Shown here piece by piece: positions 13,400 to 26,355 of a stretch of 64,000 nucleotides of DNA. A model generated the notes under the pieces. That model was given only the letters and a program-made list of their open reading frames with translations. It did not search any database and was not told the DNA's origin. The DNA is from Dicyema japonicum. Its lineage: Eukaryota; Dicyemida; Rhombozoa; Dicyemidae. Location of the stretch: positions 102,974 to 166,973 of the forward strand of contig RDEW01000078.1 in the NCBI GenBank assembly GCA_011109175.1. The letters run 5' to 3'. Made by a program: the position numbers and the translations under genes. Numbering within the stretch: the first letter of the stretch is position 1; each line of letters begins with the position of its first letter.

Positions 13400-14150
13400 T
13401 TTTGAAATCGGTCGCCTTCATTTTGTCCACGTTGGTAGTAAGAAACTATTCAAACAGTCTTTCTGGTATCACTTTAATTGGGTTACTTCCCTGTCTTGCG
13501 AGACAAAGTCCACAAGGTCAGCATAAGCTATGTCAGTTCTCCTTGAGGCCAAATAAATTACAAATAATATGGGAGATAGGAATTCTCCTTGTGGGGTTTC
13601 ATTGTCGTTTTGAATGGTTTTGAAAATTCTTAACTAACCGTCCAAGAACTCCGTATCTGACAGGAGAATTCTTATCAGCTTGGTAGTGGACCTGTCCAGG
13701 AAGCTTTCAATAACTTAAATAAGTTTCGGTCGACTGACAGAAGGCAGTTCAATTCCTAGGATTGTTGTCGCCTTTCAAAGTACAGTTCACTTTCACAATT
13801 TACCGCTGAGAGTGCATTGTAGAAATCATCAATTTCTACAGGATTCTTGTCAATCCACCCACTATTGGGTGCCTACACGTTTATAGCTATAACTCTTAGA
13901 CGGGAAGATCATTCATTTTGAGTCGAGAACACTAATCCTGTCGTTGATGCTCCAGTATCGAGATTTAGTGGACGCCAAATTATTCCTCATGGCAAACTCC
14001 AAGCCATAGTGCTTCACTAAGATTAGGTGGTAATCTCCACGATGCTTTTCAAATCCATTAGTCAGTTTAGTCCCCTGAAGGCATACGATATCCACTTTAT
14101 ACAACCAAGAAGCCTTTCAAATATGATTTGCCAATTCGGAATCATATTAG
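13400..14150 (-). mobile_element. RTE/CR1-like non-LTR retrotransposon remnant
   Basis: Minus strand, read right to left: apurinic-type endonuclease fragment (MYKVDIVCLQGTKL at 14104), then a segment like INVYAPN rewritten to INVxAPN near 13880, then RT pieces TPQGEFLSPILFVIYL (about 13560-13600) and YADLVDFV, where the catalytic YADD has become YADL. Stops and a large deletion between endonuclease and RT make it non-functional. Same family as 48954-50960. Confidence 0.65.
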
Positions 14151-14464
14151 AATAAGTTATTTGCACTAAACATGTCTCCTGCGAAAATATTGGATCGTAG
14201 TGAGTTCAAAACTGTGTGGTTGATGGTAGATGGACAAAATTTGTAACTACAACTGTAGTTAAGGTGTTGAAGTCTGTCTTCCTTATTCATCTCAGTATAG
14301 GCTTTTTTCAGCGTAACCTATTATAGGTGACAACAACCATTTGTTATCAAAAACTTAAACAAATCCTTTCTTACAACTGCACACACAATAAAATCATGAC
14401 CTTTCACTGCCAACAATTAATTATTAACTACAGAAGCACCAAAATGTCAAAACAAATCATAATG

Positions 14465-16798
14465 TCAAATATAATGACGTGCAGAGTCGATTATACTCTC
14501 AGTCAAACTAATAATCTCAGAATTGGAAGTTTTTGCCATCACAAACTTAAATAAATCGTCCAATTTCTGGAAAGAAATAGCTTCTCGACATATTCTAGGA
14601 TTACCAGCCAAAATAGTCCCCAACGGACAACAGACAAGTGGTATTCTTCACATCAAAGTCAGATAGCCCAACATAATTGTGCAACAAGCCAATAGTAATG
14701 TTGAGGGCATCCTCCCCGGGTCCTTCGATAACTTCAGCACAATTATTGCAGGAAATGGCGACATTGGCCAGCAAGTTAGAAAATGGGACTAAAAATGAGT
14801 TCGAAAACTGATTATCAAAGTTTCCAGCAACAATCTCATTAAAGAGCAGTCCCAGCTTAACGAACACTTTAAGGAAGAAACAACGGGACATTTCGCAGGC
14901 CAGTCCATTAGAAATGAACTTTATAACGGGAATGCGGCATTTTATGCATTTTCTGTACCACTCCGCCAAAAAACCGGCAAAATCATCCTCACTGAAACAA
15001 AACAGGAGAGTACACGCCTCCAGGGAGTGAGTGAGAACCATAAACCTGAAAAGATCCACCACCGGGAATATCATCTCTAAGATAAGACCAGGACATCACC
15101 AGCAGGCCAATAAATCAGCTTCTTCAAAATCGGGTTCATTCCATTAGCTGATCTGTTCACGTTAAGAATGACCTCCAACTCACTCCTAGTCAGTTGTCCC
15201 TCCTCCGTTACAAACTGAGAGAACTCAGTAAGCTTATCTGCCAATAAATAACCCCAAAACTAGTCATTCCAGTCAGCTGAAGGGACGAATATGTGAAATA
15301 CGTCTTCAGTGGTACAAACCGTGGTTTTTCCTTCCCTGAAGCGTCAAATTAAAGCACAAACTTGTCTGTTTAGTATTCGTAACCAAAAAGTCAACGATTT
15401 GGTCATAATAGAAGGCGGGTAGCTCGTTGTCAAGGATAAATCTCTGAGCAGCGAATTCCACAGTCTCTGAACGATTGTATGGAAGCTTAAGGCTACTATT
15501 AGGGAGTTCTTCCAACTCAACGTCAAATACGTAGTCATAATCCTAGAAATTACAAACAATGGACCTTTCCTTTATAATTTGGACGTGTGCTGGCATCCTT
15601 TACCTTCCCAACCTTATTCCACTTAGAATCCGACCAATTGAACACAGTCACAGCCCCATCCTCAGTCCGTACCATCCTCATCTCCCCTTCATGGTCCCCT
15701 TTACTAACCATCAATCTCAACCCCTCTGTTGCAGACTCTCCAAACCATGAATGTCCTCACTATCTAGTTCTCCGACCTGCATTGGGATCGACGAGCCAGC
15801 CACTTCGGCATTAAACTCATCCTCCATGGCTTTACCCCCAAATCTGGCTTCATCCGCCGAAAAAATCCGGATTTTACCGTCTCTACCAATAAAGTCATCA
15901 AATTACGATGACCCAGTAATTATATCTCCATTTTCGGAAGAGTCGACAGTCCAAACTGACTGGGCCGGAAGGACAATCGAGCTAACACAACATCCTCCCC
16001 TCCATACTCTAAAAGTCCGGTCTTCCCCGGCAGAGACAAAGCTGTTGTACTGCACTACTCGTAATTTTACAGAATTACAGTCGTTTTTTGAGATAATTCA
16101 CGGAATATACGTAGTTGGTGTGTCCCGTGAAGGTTTCCAGGGGATCAGAGCACTCATGATGCCAGCAACGGACTGTCCCATCGTTGGAACAGCTGAGAAA
16201 GGCGTCGAAGGTATTGTCCACCGCCAATCCACGGACACAGTCGGTATGACCTAAATTTTCGAATAAGCTAACCTTCAAATGTGCGAATCTGAAGGTCATT
16301 TGCCACATTTTAAATGGTTTTGTCGGCAGATGCAGTCAGAAAGAAGGACTTGTAGATAGCCACCGCCCAGACTGCCTGTGTGTGCCCAGCAAGTGTGAAT
16401 TTCTTAGTAAAGTTCTCCCAAATTATGGCAGTAAAATCTAAGGAACCGCTTATAAGCACATCCTTATCTCCAGAAAGACAAGTAACAGCATTCACGTGAC
16501 CTTGAAGTGAGAAAATTGGCTCTTGGGAAGTCAGCTGGAAGACACGGATGTTTCCATCATAACAACCGGTATAGAAAAGTCCTGTAGGATATTCGTCAGT
16601 GGATTGAATGAAGAAGACGGCAGAGATGTATTTTGGGTGAACACAGGTGGAGTATATTTCATCGTATTTGTTGTCTTTGAAAAAATATCTTTTGGCGGTA
16701 AAGTCGCGAGAACATGATTGGAAGGAGACTGAAGAGTCTATGAAAACAGAGCGGACATCCGAGTTGTGTGATCTGATGGATTGGCTGATCTTGTACAT
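14465..16798 (-). CDS. Plaa: PLAA/DOA1 ubiquitin-binding p97 cofactor
   Basis: WD40-PFU-PUL protein that binds ubiquitin and Cdc48/p97 in ubiquitin turnover and endolysosomal quality control. ATG at 16798 aligns with the family start. WD blades: LFYTGCYDGNIRVFQ, LISGSLDFTAIIW, GHTQAVWAVAI, GHTDCVRGLAVD, GHTNYVYSVNY, AGEDRTFRVW, then ITGSSDGKIRIFSADE. The PFU domain follows (YDYVFDVE, LKLPYNRSE, DQIVDFLVTNTK; 15300-15560) and the PUL domain closes it (MIFPVVDLFRFM ... EIISLTESIIDSARHYI; 14465-15075). Introns of 22-29 nt separate exons. Single-base frame breaks occur at 14618-14621 (C run), 16312-16314 (A run) and probably the A run near 16083. The rest is so well kept that sequencing error is more likely than gene death. 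Confidence 0.88.
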
Positions 16799-16929
16799 TA
16801 CACCTCACAGGTTTTACAATTATTTATTTTAAGTATATTTGCATTCAAAATTATATTATTATTTTTATAGTCAAATGGTTGCATTTTCACGCTTAATATT
16901 TGAATATCTGCTTTGAAGTTACTTTCGTC

Positions 16930-19140
16930 TCTTGTAGGCACCCAATAGATACGTCGTATCTCTCCAGGTCGTCACAGAGAATCTTCCTCGATCAGGTCGT
17001 AGATAAGCCTCTAGCATTGAACGTAAGGACCTTTAGACGAGATGCATCCCTTTGTATCCATTGCCTTTTAGACATTTTTCTCAATTGCGATCCAATCAAA
17101 ACGAGGCACGTCACCACCTCACCAATATCAAAAAATCTAATAAATGCCGACGACCTGGACAGGGGAGCATGGAAAAGGATGACATCTAACCATGTTTCTT
17201 TTGCTGCACATGCAAATTAGTATGGCTCTCGTGAAGTGCTTAAATAAAATAAATATCTGCTTTGAAAAGCATATAAAAATACGACTCAAAAACAAATCCC
17301 TACTCTAGATGCCCGAACATATATGGAGGAACGCTAACATCGAGTGACCATAAACTAATGGTAATCAAACTTCTAAAGAGAAGATTTTGGATTAAGAGTC
17401 AAAAACAGACACAGAGAAGTTAGATACGCAGTCGAACTCTTAAGAAACGATCCTGTCCACAGAAATAACTATTCAGCTAAAATATCACAAGCCATAGAAT
17501 CGATCAATCTCAATCTACCTGCTGGAAGTTCATGGAATAAACTCGTAAACAAAATAAAATCAGTGTCTACTCACACGATTGAGAATTTCCAAAACCTCAA
17601 AGGAATACACGACCCACATATAAATCACCTCTCCCATTTACAAAAGGATCTACGTGTCAAATGCATGAACACCCACAACAAAGTGAAAGCAACTGAGTTT
17701 AAAATCCAAAGAAACAAAATTGTGAGAAATCAAGAAAAAATGTCAGATAAACCACGAAACAGAGCTACAAAACCTACAAATAAAGTAGGAAAGTACAAAC
17801 ACGAAGCGCAAATGTATGCGTCTGTAAAGATGCTAGCGCGAAAGAAGAAATCTGAAAATCTAACAGTTCATGATGAACTCGGAAGAACCATTTACAACAA
17901 CCAGATGAGTCCCCAGAAAGTATCACCAGAAATAACTTTAACAGAAGTTAAAAAGGTTGACCAGACTAAATAGCTCAAAAGTACCAGGCCCAGATAATGT
18001 TAATGCAGAGCTCATAAAAACGCTCCTGAAGAGTTTCAAAAACTCATCACTCACATTCTGAACAAAACTTTTGAGGAACACTCCAGAATTAACATCGGAA
18101 TCGGAAAATTAATCCCCTTACATAAAATGGGAAAGGAAAAAGGAAAGCTAAACAGCTTAAGACCAATCATACTACTCTACTCACTGCGCAAAATTATATC
18201 GCTAATTGATCTGGACAGAATAAAAGTCCCACTACGTGGATTTATCGGAGCTAGCGGGTTTGTCTCTGGAAGATTAAGTGGGTTTGTCTCTGGAAGATTA
18301 ACCTCCGATACCGTTTGGAGCCACAAATGGATGTGTGCTTCATGCCGAAAATATAAAGAGGAGTACCACAAATATTAACACCACTACTCGAGGAATATTG
18401 CATCGGAATAATTCGTTATCTACTCTCCTCCACTCAACTATTTATCCAGCTCGAAATCAGAAATCCAGAGTATTTAGAACAAACAAGGGCACCCTCTTAA
18501 GGAGACGCCCTATCCCGGTCTTATTCATCGCATATCTGAGACAACCCTATGACAGATCTCACGGCAACAGACCACCAATTAGAAGGTATTATCGACAAAT
18601 TGGCCAAAATATTTGAAAAATCATTCTAAAAATTAACACAAGAAAAGAATATACTATAGAGAAATGATGCAAACAACGACATGAGGAAAAATGGAGGCAT
18701 ATGAAAAAACTTGGCACTCTTTTAGGAGATACAGAAGACATACTATGTCTGAAATGGAATGTCTGAACTCCTTTCATAGAATGCAGCTCAGACACATTCT
18801 AAGAATTTCCTGGCCGAAGCACATCTCAAACGAATGCCTCTATTCCCATTACAACATCCACCCATTGGACGGAAAAATTAGAAGTAACAGATAGGTCTTA
18901 AAAATGAACAGGAATACTTCCGCTAATCTCGTGATGGAACATCACTATGCTCCTCATCCGGGATCGACTTTCAGGGGAAGACCACGAATCACTCTACCAA
19001 TTCTTCTACATCAAGACCTAACTTCGATTGGGAAAAGGGTTGACGTCGGGAGATGATCTTGAGCACCTGAGGGACCTATCGAGGAACAGAGAAAACTGGA
19101 AGCGATTAACAAAATTAGCCTCTCCAGTCCTATGGGATAT
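16930..19140 (+). mobile_element. RTE/CR1-like non-LTR retrotransposon, decayed copy
   Basis: Plus-strand remnant. Endonuclease traces near 16936 are followed by a 136-codon open stretch at 17563-17973, the lysine-rich linker between endonuclease and RT. Next come fragments LKSSKVPGPDNVNAELIK (about 17970-18020) and GFVSGRLTSDTVWSHKW (RT block with the SGF..GR motif, duplicated), and near 18950-19110 a 3'-terminal segment with RGRPRITLP and NRENWKR-like sequence. The 3' end resembles 50770-50949 and 60900-61050. Many stops. Confidence 0.7.
18257..18304 (+). repeat. 24-bp tandem duplication within RT remnant
   Basis: GGGTTTGTCTCTGGAAGATTAA occurs twice in immediate succession, in frame, duplicating the residues SGFVSGRL of the RT block that is normally SGFRKGRS. 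Confidence 0.9.
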
Positions 19141-19244
19141 CATAGTTGTCTTCTAGATGTCGAGACAAACTAACAAAAAAATAAATTGTTTGTTTTTAAA
19201 ATTAAATGTTGTTTTTAAATATTTTAAAATTAAAGTATATTTAA

Positions 19245-22200
19245 ATGTCAAAATTTGCCGTTACGGCGTGCTTAATAGACGAATCCGATATATTTGTCTG
19301 TATTTTTCATTATAATTAAAGGTGAGTGTTCGAACGTATATTGGAAGCACGATGAGTGGGTTTTAGTGGGAAAAAATATATTAAATAACAGCACAATTCA
19401 CGGAATTTGCATACAAAAAGGCACAGAAAAGGGATTAATTTTTTTTGGGTCGAATAAACTTTCCGTAACTTCCTTCAATGAGGGTTTTGGCAATTTTACT
19501 GAAAGTCTAGATTTGGTGGACAAGCTAATTGTGAAGCAAGGATTCCCTTTGAAGCTTGAGGACAGAATCCTGGATTGTGCTTTCAGTAGCTGTGAGAATT
19601 TATTGCTGTATGTTCTAATGTCTCATGGGCAAATAATTACCCTTGGTCTCCAAGATTTATCGATTATCGGAGTTTTTACCTCTGGTGAGATCCCCATACT
19701 TTATTCTGGCAAGTTTCAATAATTCTGGCTTGGCCGTTGGAGGGAGTGTTATGGGAATAATTTTCGTTCTCAACGGGACTATGCTCTCTCCAAAGTGTGC
19801 CACAAAGTCTTATTTATTCTTATTAGAAGGGACCGATTCTCCTCTATAGACTATGCTGAGCCATATCTGGCATCCGTGGCCGACGACCGTTCGATAAATC
19901 TGATGGAAATGTTCAATGGAAAAATTTACTCACGTGTTTTCTTCCTATGGTCACTTCGGCCAGAATTTGGGGATAAAAATAGTCAAAAAACATAACTACC
20001 TACTCAGTTTGGGTGATGTAGTCTCCTGGTTATAAACCTAAGGACTCACGTGTATGTGTGTGGAAATTCAGCGCATCGGGAGGAGCCCTTCTTTTCAAAA
20101 TTCGACAGCATCCACGTGTCTCCTCTCTATTCGATATCAGTTCACCCCTGAAGACCTGTTCATTACGGGAGTGCGGACTCCTCGGTACAGGAATACCGCC
20201 TCGATTCTTCCCCAGATTTACAGTACTTCGATATTCTACAGTAATACTCACATTATTTCTACTTAGAACGAAGAAGCTATGAGTTTCTACTTTATCAGCC
20301 GGGAAAGATTTATCTGCCTCATAAAGGAGAGTAAATCCTCTAACGAAGCTTTGTGGTACCTGAAATGATTATTTAAGGCACATACTGAATTTAATGTCAA
20401 ATTTGGAGGAAAAGACGGGTAATTCACACTTTCTCAAAGCGGATTCTTATTTCCGATATTTTTGACGAGGACATGGTCGCTGTTGCAGAAGAAGGGAAAC
20501 TTACACTGGAAAATAGACGATTGGCTGAATCACGTGAATGTAGGGCCACGTGTGAAGTATATCGAGTTGTTGATAAGCAATCTTCTCTCTTATTAGCCTG
20601 GATTGCCCAAAAACTGGAGAAGATACATTTTATGCTCAACTGCTACGGGAGAGGTTGTCTTTCGTTTATGCTGGCTATTTGTTTGGTTAATGAAGTGGCT
20701 ATCAGTATTACAAGACTCAATTACCGTGTCTGGTCGGTTCAGGCCCAGCTGCCTGTTTGACTCGTCTCGTAGTCGGTGATAGAAACGGATCGTCAGAATC
20801 AGAACCATTCACCAGCTTCACCCGAATTCATGAATTAACGACGTCTCTTGTGTAACTTCTGATGGGACTTCATTTTACTGCAGAAGGATGGATATGTAAA
20901 CATCTTCGTGCATAATGAATCCGTGCAGCAATACGGAGGTTTAGGTTAGTTGATTTCTTTATGTTTCAGCGATTCCGAATTCCACGTGGATTGTCTTCTT
21001 AGAGAGCTTAGAGGATCTAGTGTGTTTTTCGGATTCCAATCAGTACTCATTATCTAATTTAAGGGGGATGTAGTCGGCTGTGACTCCATGTCGAGTCGGG
21101 AATTGACTAGAATTCCATGTGGAGGCAGTAAACGGGCTTTTTCTTTGCACGTGTTCGATGGTCTGAAAGTGGAATATTTATTTGTATCTGCCCAGCCAGA
21201 CAGAATTTTAGTTCAGTGTAGTTCCCTGTATAAATGGGAGAGGACCATCAAAGTTGAGTTTTTTTGGCATTTAGGAATCTTTATTGCCGACCGAATCAAC
21301 TCATTGGTGGTTCTTAGGTCGGATTTTTCTGCTCAGAAGCACGTAGTGGCCTTTGGTGGAGAAGGAAGGTCGGTTATTCTCGTGGAATTTGGTTGCTTTG
21401 ATAATTTACTGTTTGGACAGCAGAGAATGGTAGTGAGTATCAGGAATGCAAGAAAATGAATGTATTTCCTCTGACGATTCACAACAGCAGTGTTTTCGCG
21501 CTTTCTGCTATCAATTTGACGGGTTATGGTCAGCTGTTGATTGTTTCCGGGGCACGTGGACAGATTAGTGGGTGGAGAATTGATTTGGGTGGGAACATCA
21601 CGAAATTATACGATGGATTTATTAAGGAAGGCGCCAAAAATTTGTTCGGCTTCCTTCGAAGGTCCAAAAATGGAGTAAATGACGGAGATTATAAAGTCAA
21701 CGCTGTTACTGTGCTTCAGACTGGTCCTCCCCTGATCATATTCTCTGTGCTGTTGGGTCTGACGGATCTGTCAGAGTCTTTCAATATTCTGGGTCAAACC
21801 ACAGAATATTATCCGTCAGTAAGTTTGAGGACAACAATTGTCTGCTTTCCGTGACCGCTTTATTTGTTGGTGGTTCACTTGTAGTTGTTACGGGGAATAC
21901 TAGGGGACAAGTCCAAATAAGAGTCCTCTCTGATTCTTTTGGTGAGCTTAGTCTTAGTACTCTGAATGTACTTTCAGCGGGAGTCAATGCTCTGGATGTG
22001 AAGGAAGTGGAGTCATCCACGTGGTTGATTGCAGCTGCTGGGGACTGTGGATCGGTTGTTATGCTTCGGAATACGGAAGAGTATGCGCGATTTGAACGAG
22101 CACACTATGCTGCTGTGATGGGACTTGTGTTTGCTGGGGGATGAGGTTGGTCAGTGGAGGAGCCGATCAGAGAGTGTGCTTGTGGAGTTGCAAAGACGGT

Positions 22201-22359
22201 TTGTCAATGTTGGGAGAGTGGTCAACATCTGTGGCGGATTTATCGGGAATGAGACTTTTGATGTTGTTTTTTCGCTTCAATTATAGGGATGGAAGGGAGA
22301 TTACTGTTGTGTTGGCAGGAAAGGGATTTGAAACATTAAAACTGACTTTATGTTGTTGA
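19245..22359 (+). CDS. Wdr6: WDR6-type WD40 protein
   Basis: Large WD40 protein; WDR6 (yeast Trm734/Rtt10) partners the FTSJ1/Trm7 methyltransferase for tRNA anticodon-loop 2'-O-methylation. ATG at 19245 with a 22-nt intron at 19300-19321. N-terminal blades run through 19300-20000 (ILDCAFSSCENLLLYVLMSHGQI; YLASVADDRSINL). The C-terminal half is diagnostic: VVTGNTRGQVQIRV, NALDVKEV, AHYAAVMGLVF, LVSGGADQRVCLW, then SVADLSGMRL and VVLAGKGFETL, matching the family end VADM...ALGGQGLEVYN. Several one-base frame breaks sit in homopolymers (19692-19695 C4; 22136-22140 G5; one near 21745). The middle (20000-21080) is weakly conserved and I could not resolve every exon. Confidence 0.75.
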
Positions 22360-24290
22360 ATATAATTTTTTATATTCGTTTATTGTTATTACCAAAGTTA
22401 TTTGTTTAATTTTATTTTAAAATAATATTAATGTATTTAATAAGAAAAGTGTTTATATAAAAAGTTATAGACAATTTTTGTTTTTTAGGTCATAGCGTGT
22501 AATTTAACTCAGTAATAAAAATGACCCTTCCTTGAAAATGGCTTTTATGGAAAATAATTGGCAACAATTTTTCTCTGTGGAGGGTTGTGATTATTAATTC
22601 CACGTGCAGTGAGTTTACATAAATGTGTAGTAGTCGAGTGGGAAGAATGAAATCCTCTGGGAAACGGAAATTGGATGGTAAGGAGTGATTAGTTCCATGA
22701 TCTTTTAAAACACTGACAGAAGAGAAATCGGTCGTAAGGATGAAGGATCTGAATGGTCACAGTGAGTCTTCAAAATAGGGATGATAGTGGATTTTTCCAA
22801 AGCATTGGGACTCCGTGATTGACTGAGTATTCGATTAAATTAGTTAAAGGATGTAATTCTTTGACTGAGAATTTTAGATGGTGAATGACAAGACCGTTGA
22901 ACTTCTACCATTCGAGTTTAGTGAGTTAACGACAAGTAATTAAAGACTGCGAATAACGATGAACCTGTTGTATTGTGTACATGTCTTTTACAACAGATTC
23001 CTTTTTGCTTGAGAGACCAGTTGAGTAGTATTGAGGGGACATCTGTCTAGAGTGTATCTTCTTGAGGGTTCTCCAAAGACAAGGGATACAGTATTATCGT
23101 CTATAGTCATTCCAATCACTGGTCTTGTATTTGAAGATTAGGTCGTTCATTGATTTCACATATTCTTCCCTCACCTGAGTTCATCGATTCATCCTCTTGC
23201 GTTCTTCGAAATGATTGATTTTCACGATTAACGATGAAACCACGAGGAATAAATTTTTGTCGGCAGTAATTAGACAGTTTGTGAAAAACTCTACGGCAGC
23301 ATCAAAAGAGCGGAAAGAATGCAAGAAAAGTCATTGAGTACGCGTTCGGTCTAAGATCCCACTTTTCACGTTTATAGTCCTTTTCTTGTCAGCCTCCGAG
23401 TTCTGCACAGCACCAAATACACCTGACAGATCTCTGGGAACGACTGCTCTTGACTATGACGCACTAGTTAGCCACCGGTTTCCATCACTCAAAGGGACCG
23501 GGGGTGATTATTGGAACTGATAACTCAGTATGGTGACGACACGGTCATTAATCAGAACGAGGAGCGAATAGAGGAAGCGAAACAGAGCCATTCTAAGACT
23601 GAATATGGTTAGTCTTATTTCCAATATATTACTTAATAAAAAAACTATAATTAAAATTTATTAAAAATTATGTTAATTGAAGTTATAATTTATTCTTTGG
23701 TTCACCGAATAAAGTTTTTTAGTTAGGGTTTCAGTTGAATTAGGCTCTTTCTCATCCGCATTTTCTTAATTGCCTTTAATTGTGTTCTTTTGGGAATTGG
23801 GGCACTCTGAGGCTTAGATTTTTTAATACATTCCTCAACATTAATGAGAACTGTCCATCAGTCAATTGGATTATTTTATTTCCATTTAGACAATTCATTT
23901 GGATGGGGTGGTATTCGAAACTTTGATTCATCCTATGCTTCATATGTACGAAAGGTCCAATATCCAATGTTCTCTGAGTCCATCAAGATAGGGACAGGGG
24001 TTATATCTAGCTGTCGGAGATAAAGACTTTAAATGCACTATGTTAAACAATTTACCAAAAAATATAATGATTTACCCAATTTTTTTCAAATAATCGTTAG
24101 ATTTAACTTATTGGGGGTTAAATTTTAGCAATGGCAGGTTCTAAGAGTTATCTTATACAAGAAAGGTGCTCTGAAGAGCCATCCGTTGGTTCTTTTGTAG
24201 TTCCTGTTATGCGTTCAGATTTCTAATATAACCATCTCATTTTGAAAATGTAAATTCTTGACCTCCTCTAATTCTGAGACAACTCCAAAC
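22360..24290. other. No gene recognised
   Basis: AT-rich and degenerate. No open frame is supported by a family resemblance or by in-frame short introns on either strand. A 63-codon minus-strand open stretch at 23776-23967 has no features. Confidence 0.4.
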
Positions 24291-24299
24291 TGGATGCTG

Positions 24300-24570
24300 A
24301 ATTATAGGCTGATTCCCTTAGTTCTAATATCGCTGCCGTACATTCCGTCTGAAGGTTCCACATATCAACAATGCCTTGATTGACGAGTGACCCCGTCATC
24401 AGTGAAAACTTCACCGCGAACCGGATCGTCTACAAAAGGATCACACCCAACATAAAGAAAGAAGTGAAGAGCATACTTTGGGTCTCCCTCATCGATTAGT
24501 TATGATAACTGTTTTTTGCTTAAATAAAGTGCGTCTGGGAGGAGCTATAGGTGGCTCTGCATAAAGTGCG
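24300..24570 (+). mobile_element. tRNA-derived SINE (family B), diverged copy
   Basis: Matches the 53149-53463 SINE in plus orientation: degenerate head, then GAAGGTTCCACA, central GACGAGTGACCCCGTCATCA, GAAGTGAAGAGCATAC, TAACTGTTTTTTGCTTAAA, TAAAGTGCG and a terminal hairpin GAGCTATAGGTGGCTC. Target duplications are not clear. Confidence 0.75.
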
Positions 24571-25305
24571 GTATTTATTTATTTTATTATACTACTCCAA
24601 GTTAAAAAGAGTTGCAGGCACACGCTAATTGACAGTTACCACTCGTGATAAGTCGAGGTTTTAGAGGGTACATCGTCATTCATGGTTCACTCAGACGTTG
24701 GCTTAGGATAATTTAGAATATTTTGATTACGTACTTCAGGGTCAAGGATATGTCGACATCGAACAGTTACTGCACATGTTTTGAGTCGTTCCTATATCTG
24801 GAAATTGGGGGATATGAAGATTCAAGTATCATCGACGATCATTTCCCTAAATCACTCATCTTAACTCCATGACCTATAAATGAATTTATTACATTAAGAA
24901 ACAATCAAACGGGGGTTATACAGTACCCGCCCTGAATGCGTGGCTATTCCCTCTCAGATGGCAAATGATCTTCGCTCAAATAACCACCAGCGCTCACGGA
25001 GATCTCTCTCCGTGGAAAAGGTCACTAAACTGTATTGGTATCGATGAATTTACTTATAATCAATAACTACAACAATTTATGCGTAAACTATGCTCTGGAG
25101 AATTACATGAAGCATCCTTGAATGCTGATCCTTTCACATACGTTGACCTCACGACCGGATTACTTGAACTGACATTATAAACTACAGCGGGATATTATAA
25201 AGACTTGAATCTGTGGATCATCGAGAAAGACTGATTCGATTGTCCTGGTCAAATTTGATGACACGTGGGATAGTCTAACATTTTATTTGCTTATTTTAGT
25301 AATTC
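24571..25305. other. No gene recognised
   Basis: I see no supportable coding sequence or repeat in this stretch. Confidence 0.4.
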
Positions 25306-25844
25306 ATGACTGGTGCGGCTTCTACGATTGATTTAAAGGCCAAGTACGCGAACGCTGAATGGAAGATCTCAGTTCTGACGACTGCAAATTTTACAGATAT
25401 TTTTCATGTCCCCACTTTAACAAGTCATTACAGTCCAAAAGAGGTGTTTTCAGGCGTCCCTCTCTTGTTTCCAACTTGGCTAGAAAATTTGGAGGATCAT
25501 CTATTAATCTTTACTTCTACAACCACCAATCAGTATGTAAGGCCGCAGTATCTTGTAGTAACCTTAGCATCCTAAGTACTCCCATTGTTGGAGGTAATTG
25601 TTGGTAATATTCAGGTTCTTGTTGGGTGGCTTCCCCTAAAAAAACAGGGAGATCACCCCTTTTTGAGAAGTTCAAAGAGTCAAGTGAATGCATTAGTGGT
25701 GTTGATGTTACTGAATCCCTTGGCCATTCATCGATTTCAAACTCACGTGGTAACCAATATAACGGAAATATTGAAATGATCTCTTCGTTGAATGAGGATT
25801 TGAAAGATTGCCGGCAACTACGACTTGATATTTTCATCAATTAG
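25306..25844 (+). CDS. Small unassigned gene, possible LCCL-like domain
   Basis: Two exons joined by a 21-nt intron (GTAATTGTTGG...TTCAG near 25591-25611) give one frame from about 25359 to the stop at 25842-25844. It includes FGGSSINLYFYNHQSVCKAA, then IVGGSCWVASPKKTG and SPLFEKFKESSECISGVDV. The spacing of YxxxSxxCKAA and the following IVGG with a further cysteine loosely recalls LCCL domains (SxxCrAAxHxG), but the match is weak. The start is uncertain: an upstream exon is possible, and a competing frame begins at 25306. It is upstream of a CACGTG-rich repeat array. Confidence 0.35.
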
Positions 25845-26355
25845 TTAATATATGCAGCTACCATTTAACAAAATAACCTAAAAATTAATAAATATTTCTT
25901 TCTAATGCCTCTTAAGTATCACAGGAAGTCTGCAGTTATAAGTTCCTATGCTATGGCCACGTGGGGGATAAATCTGGGTAAAACAAACTAAGACTTTTAT
26001 ACATAAAATTTCCAGCTGTGTGAGTAAAGCGACCCCTTCGAGGTCAAAGGAGGCAATCCTATGTAATCGTATATACTGTTAAAACACGTGTTGGAGTTAT
26101 AAAAATAGTAATTACCCACTTTTGTGAAATCAAAGTAAGCTGCTGCTCGGATAAGTACAATCAATGAATTTCGCTTGTAATAAAGTAACAATCAATATTT
26201 TTAATTACTTTTAATCTGCACATTGATATTATAAGTGACCCTATTATTGGAGACATTCCGTCCGCACAGGAATGATGACCAACAATCGCAAGTTATTAGA
26301 TAGATGGGAATATAATCGTATTTTTAGAATTTGATAGAAATCAAATGAAACAGAC

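Noticed and set aside
15559-16254. Plus-strand open stretches of up to 167 codons within PLAA
   Set aside because: Antisense to the WD40, linker and PFU coding sequence of PLAA, which is conserved on the minus strand.
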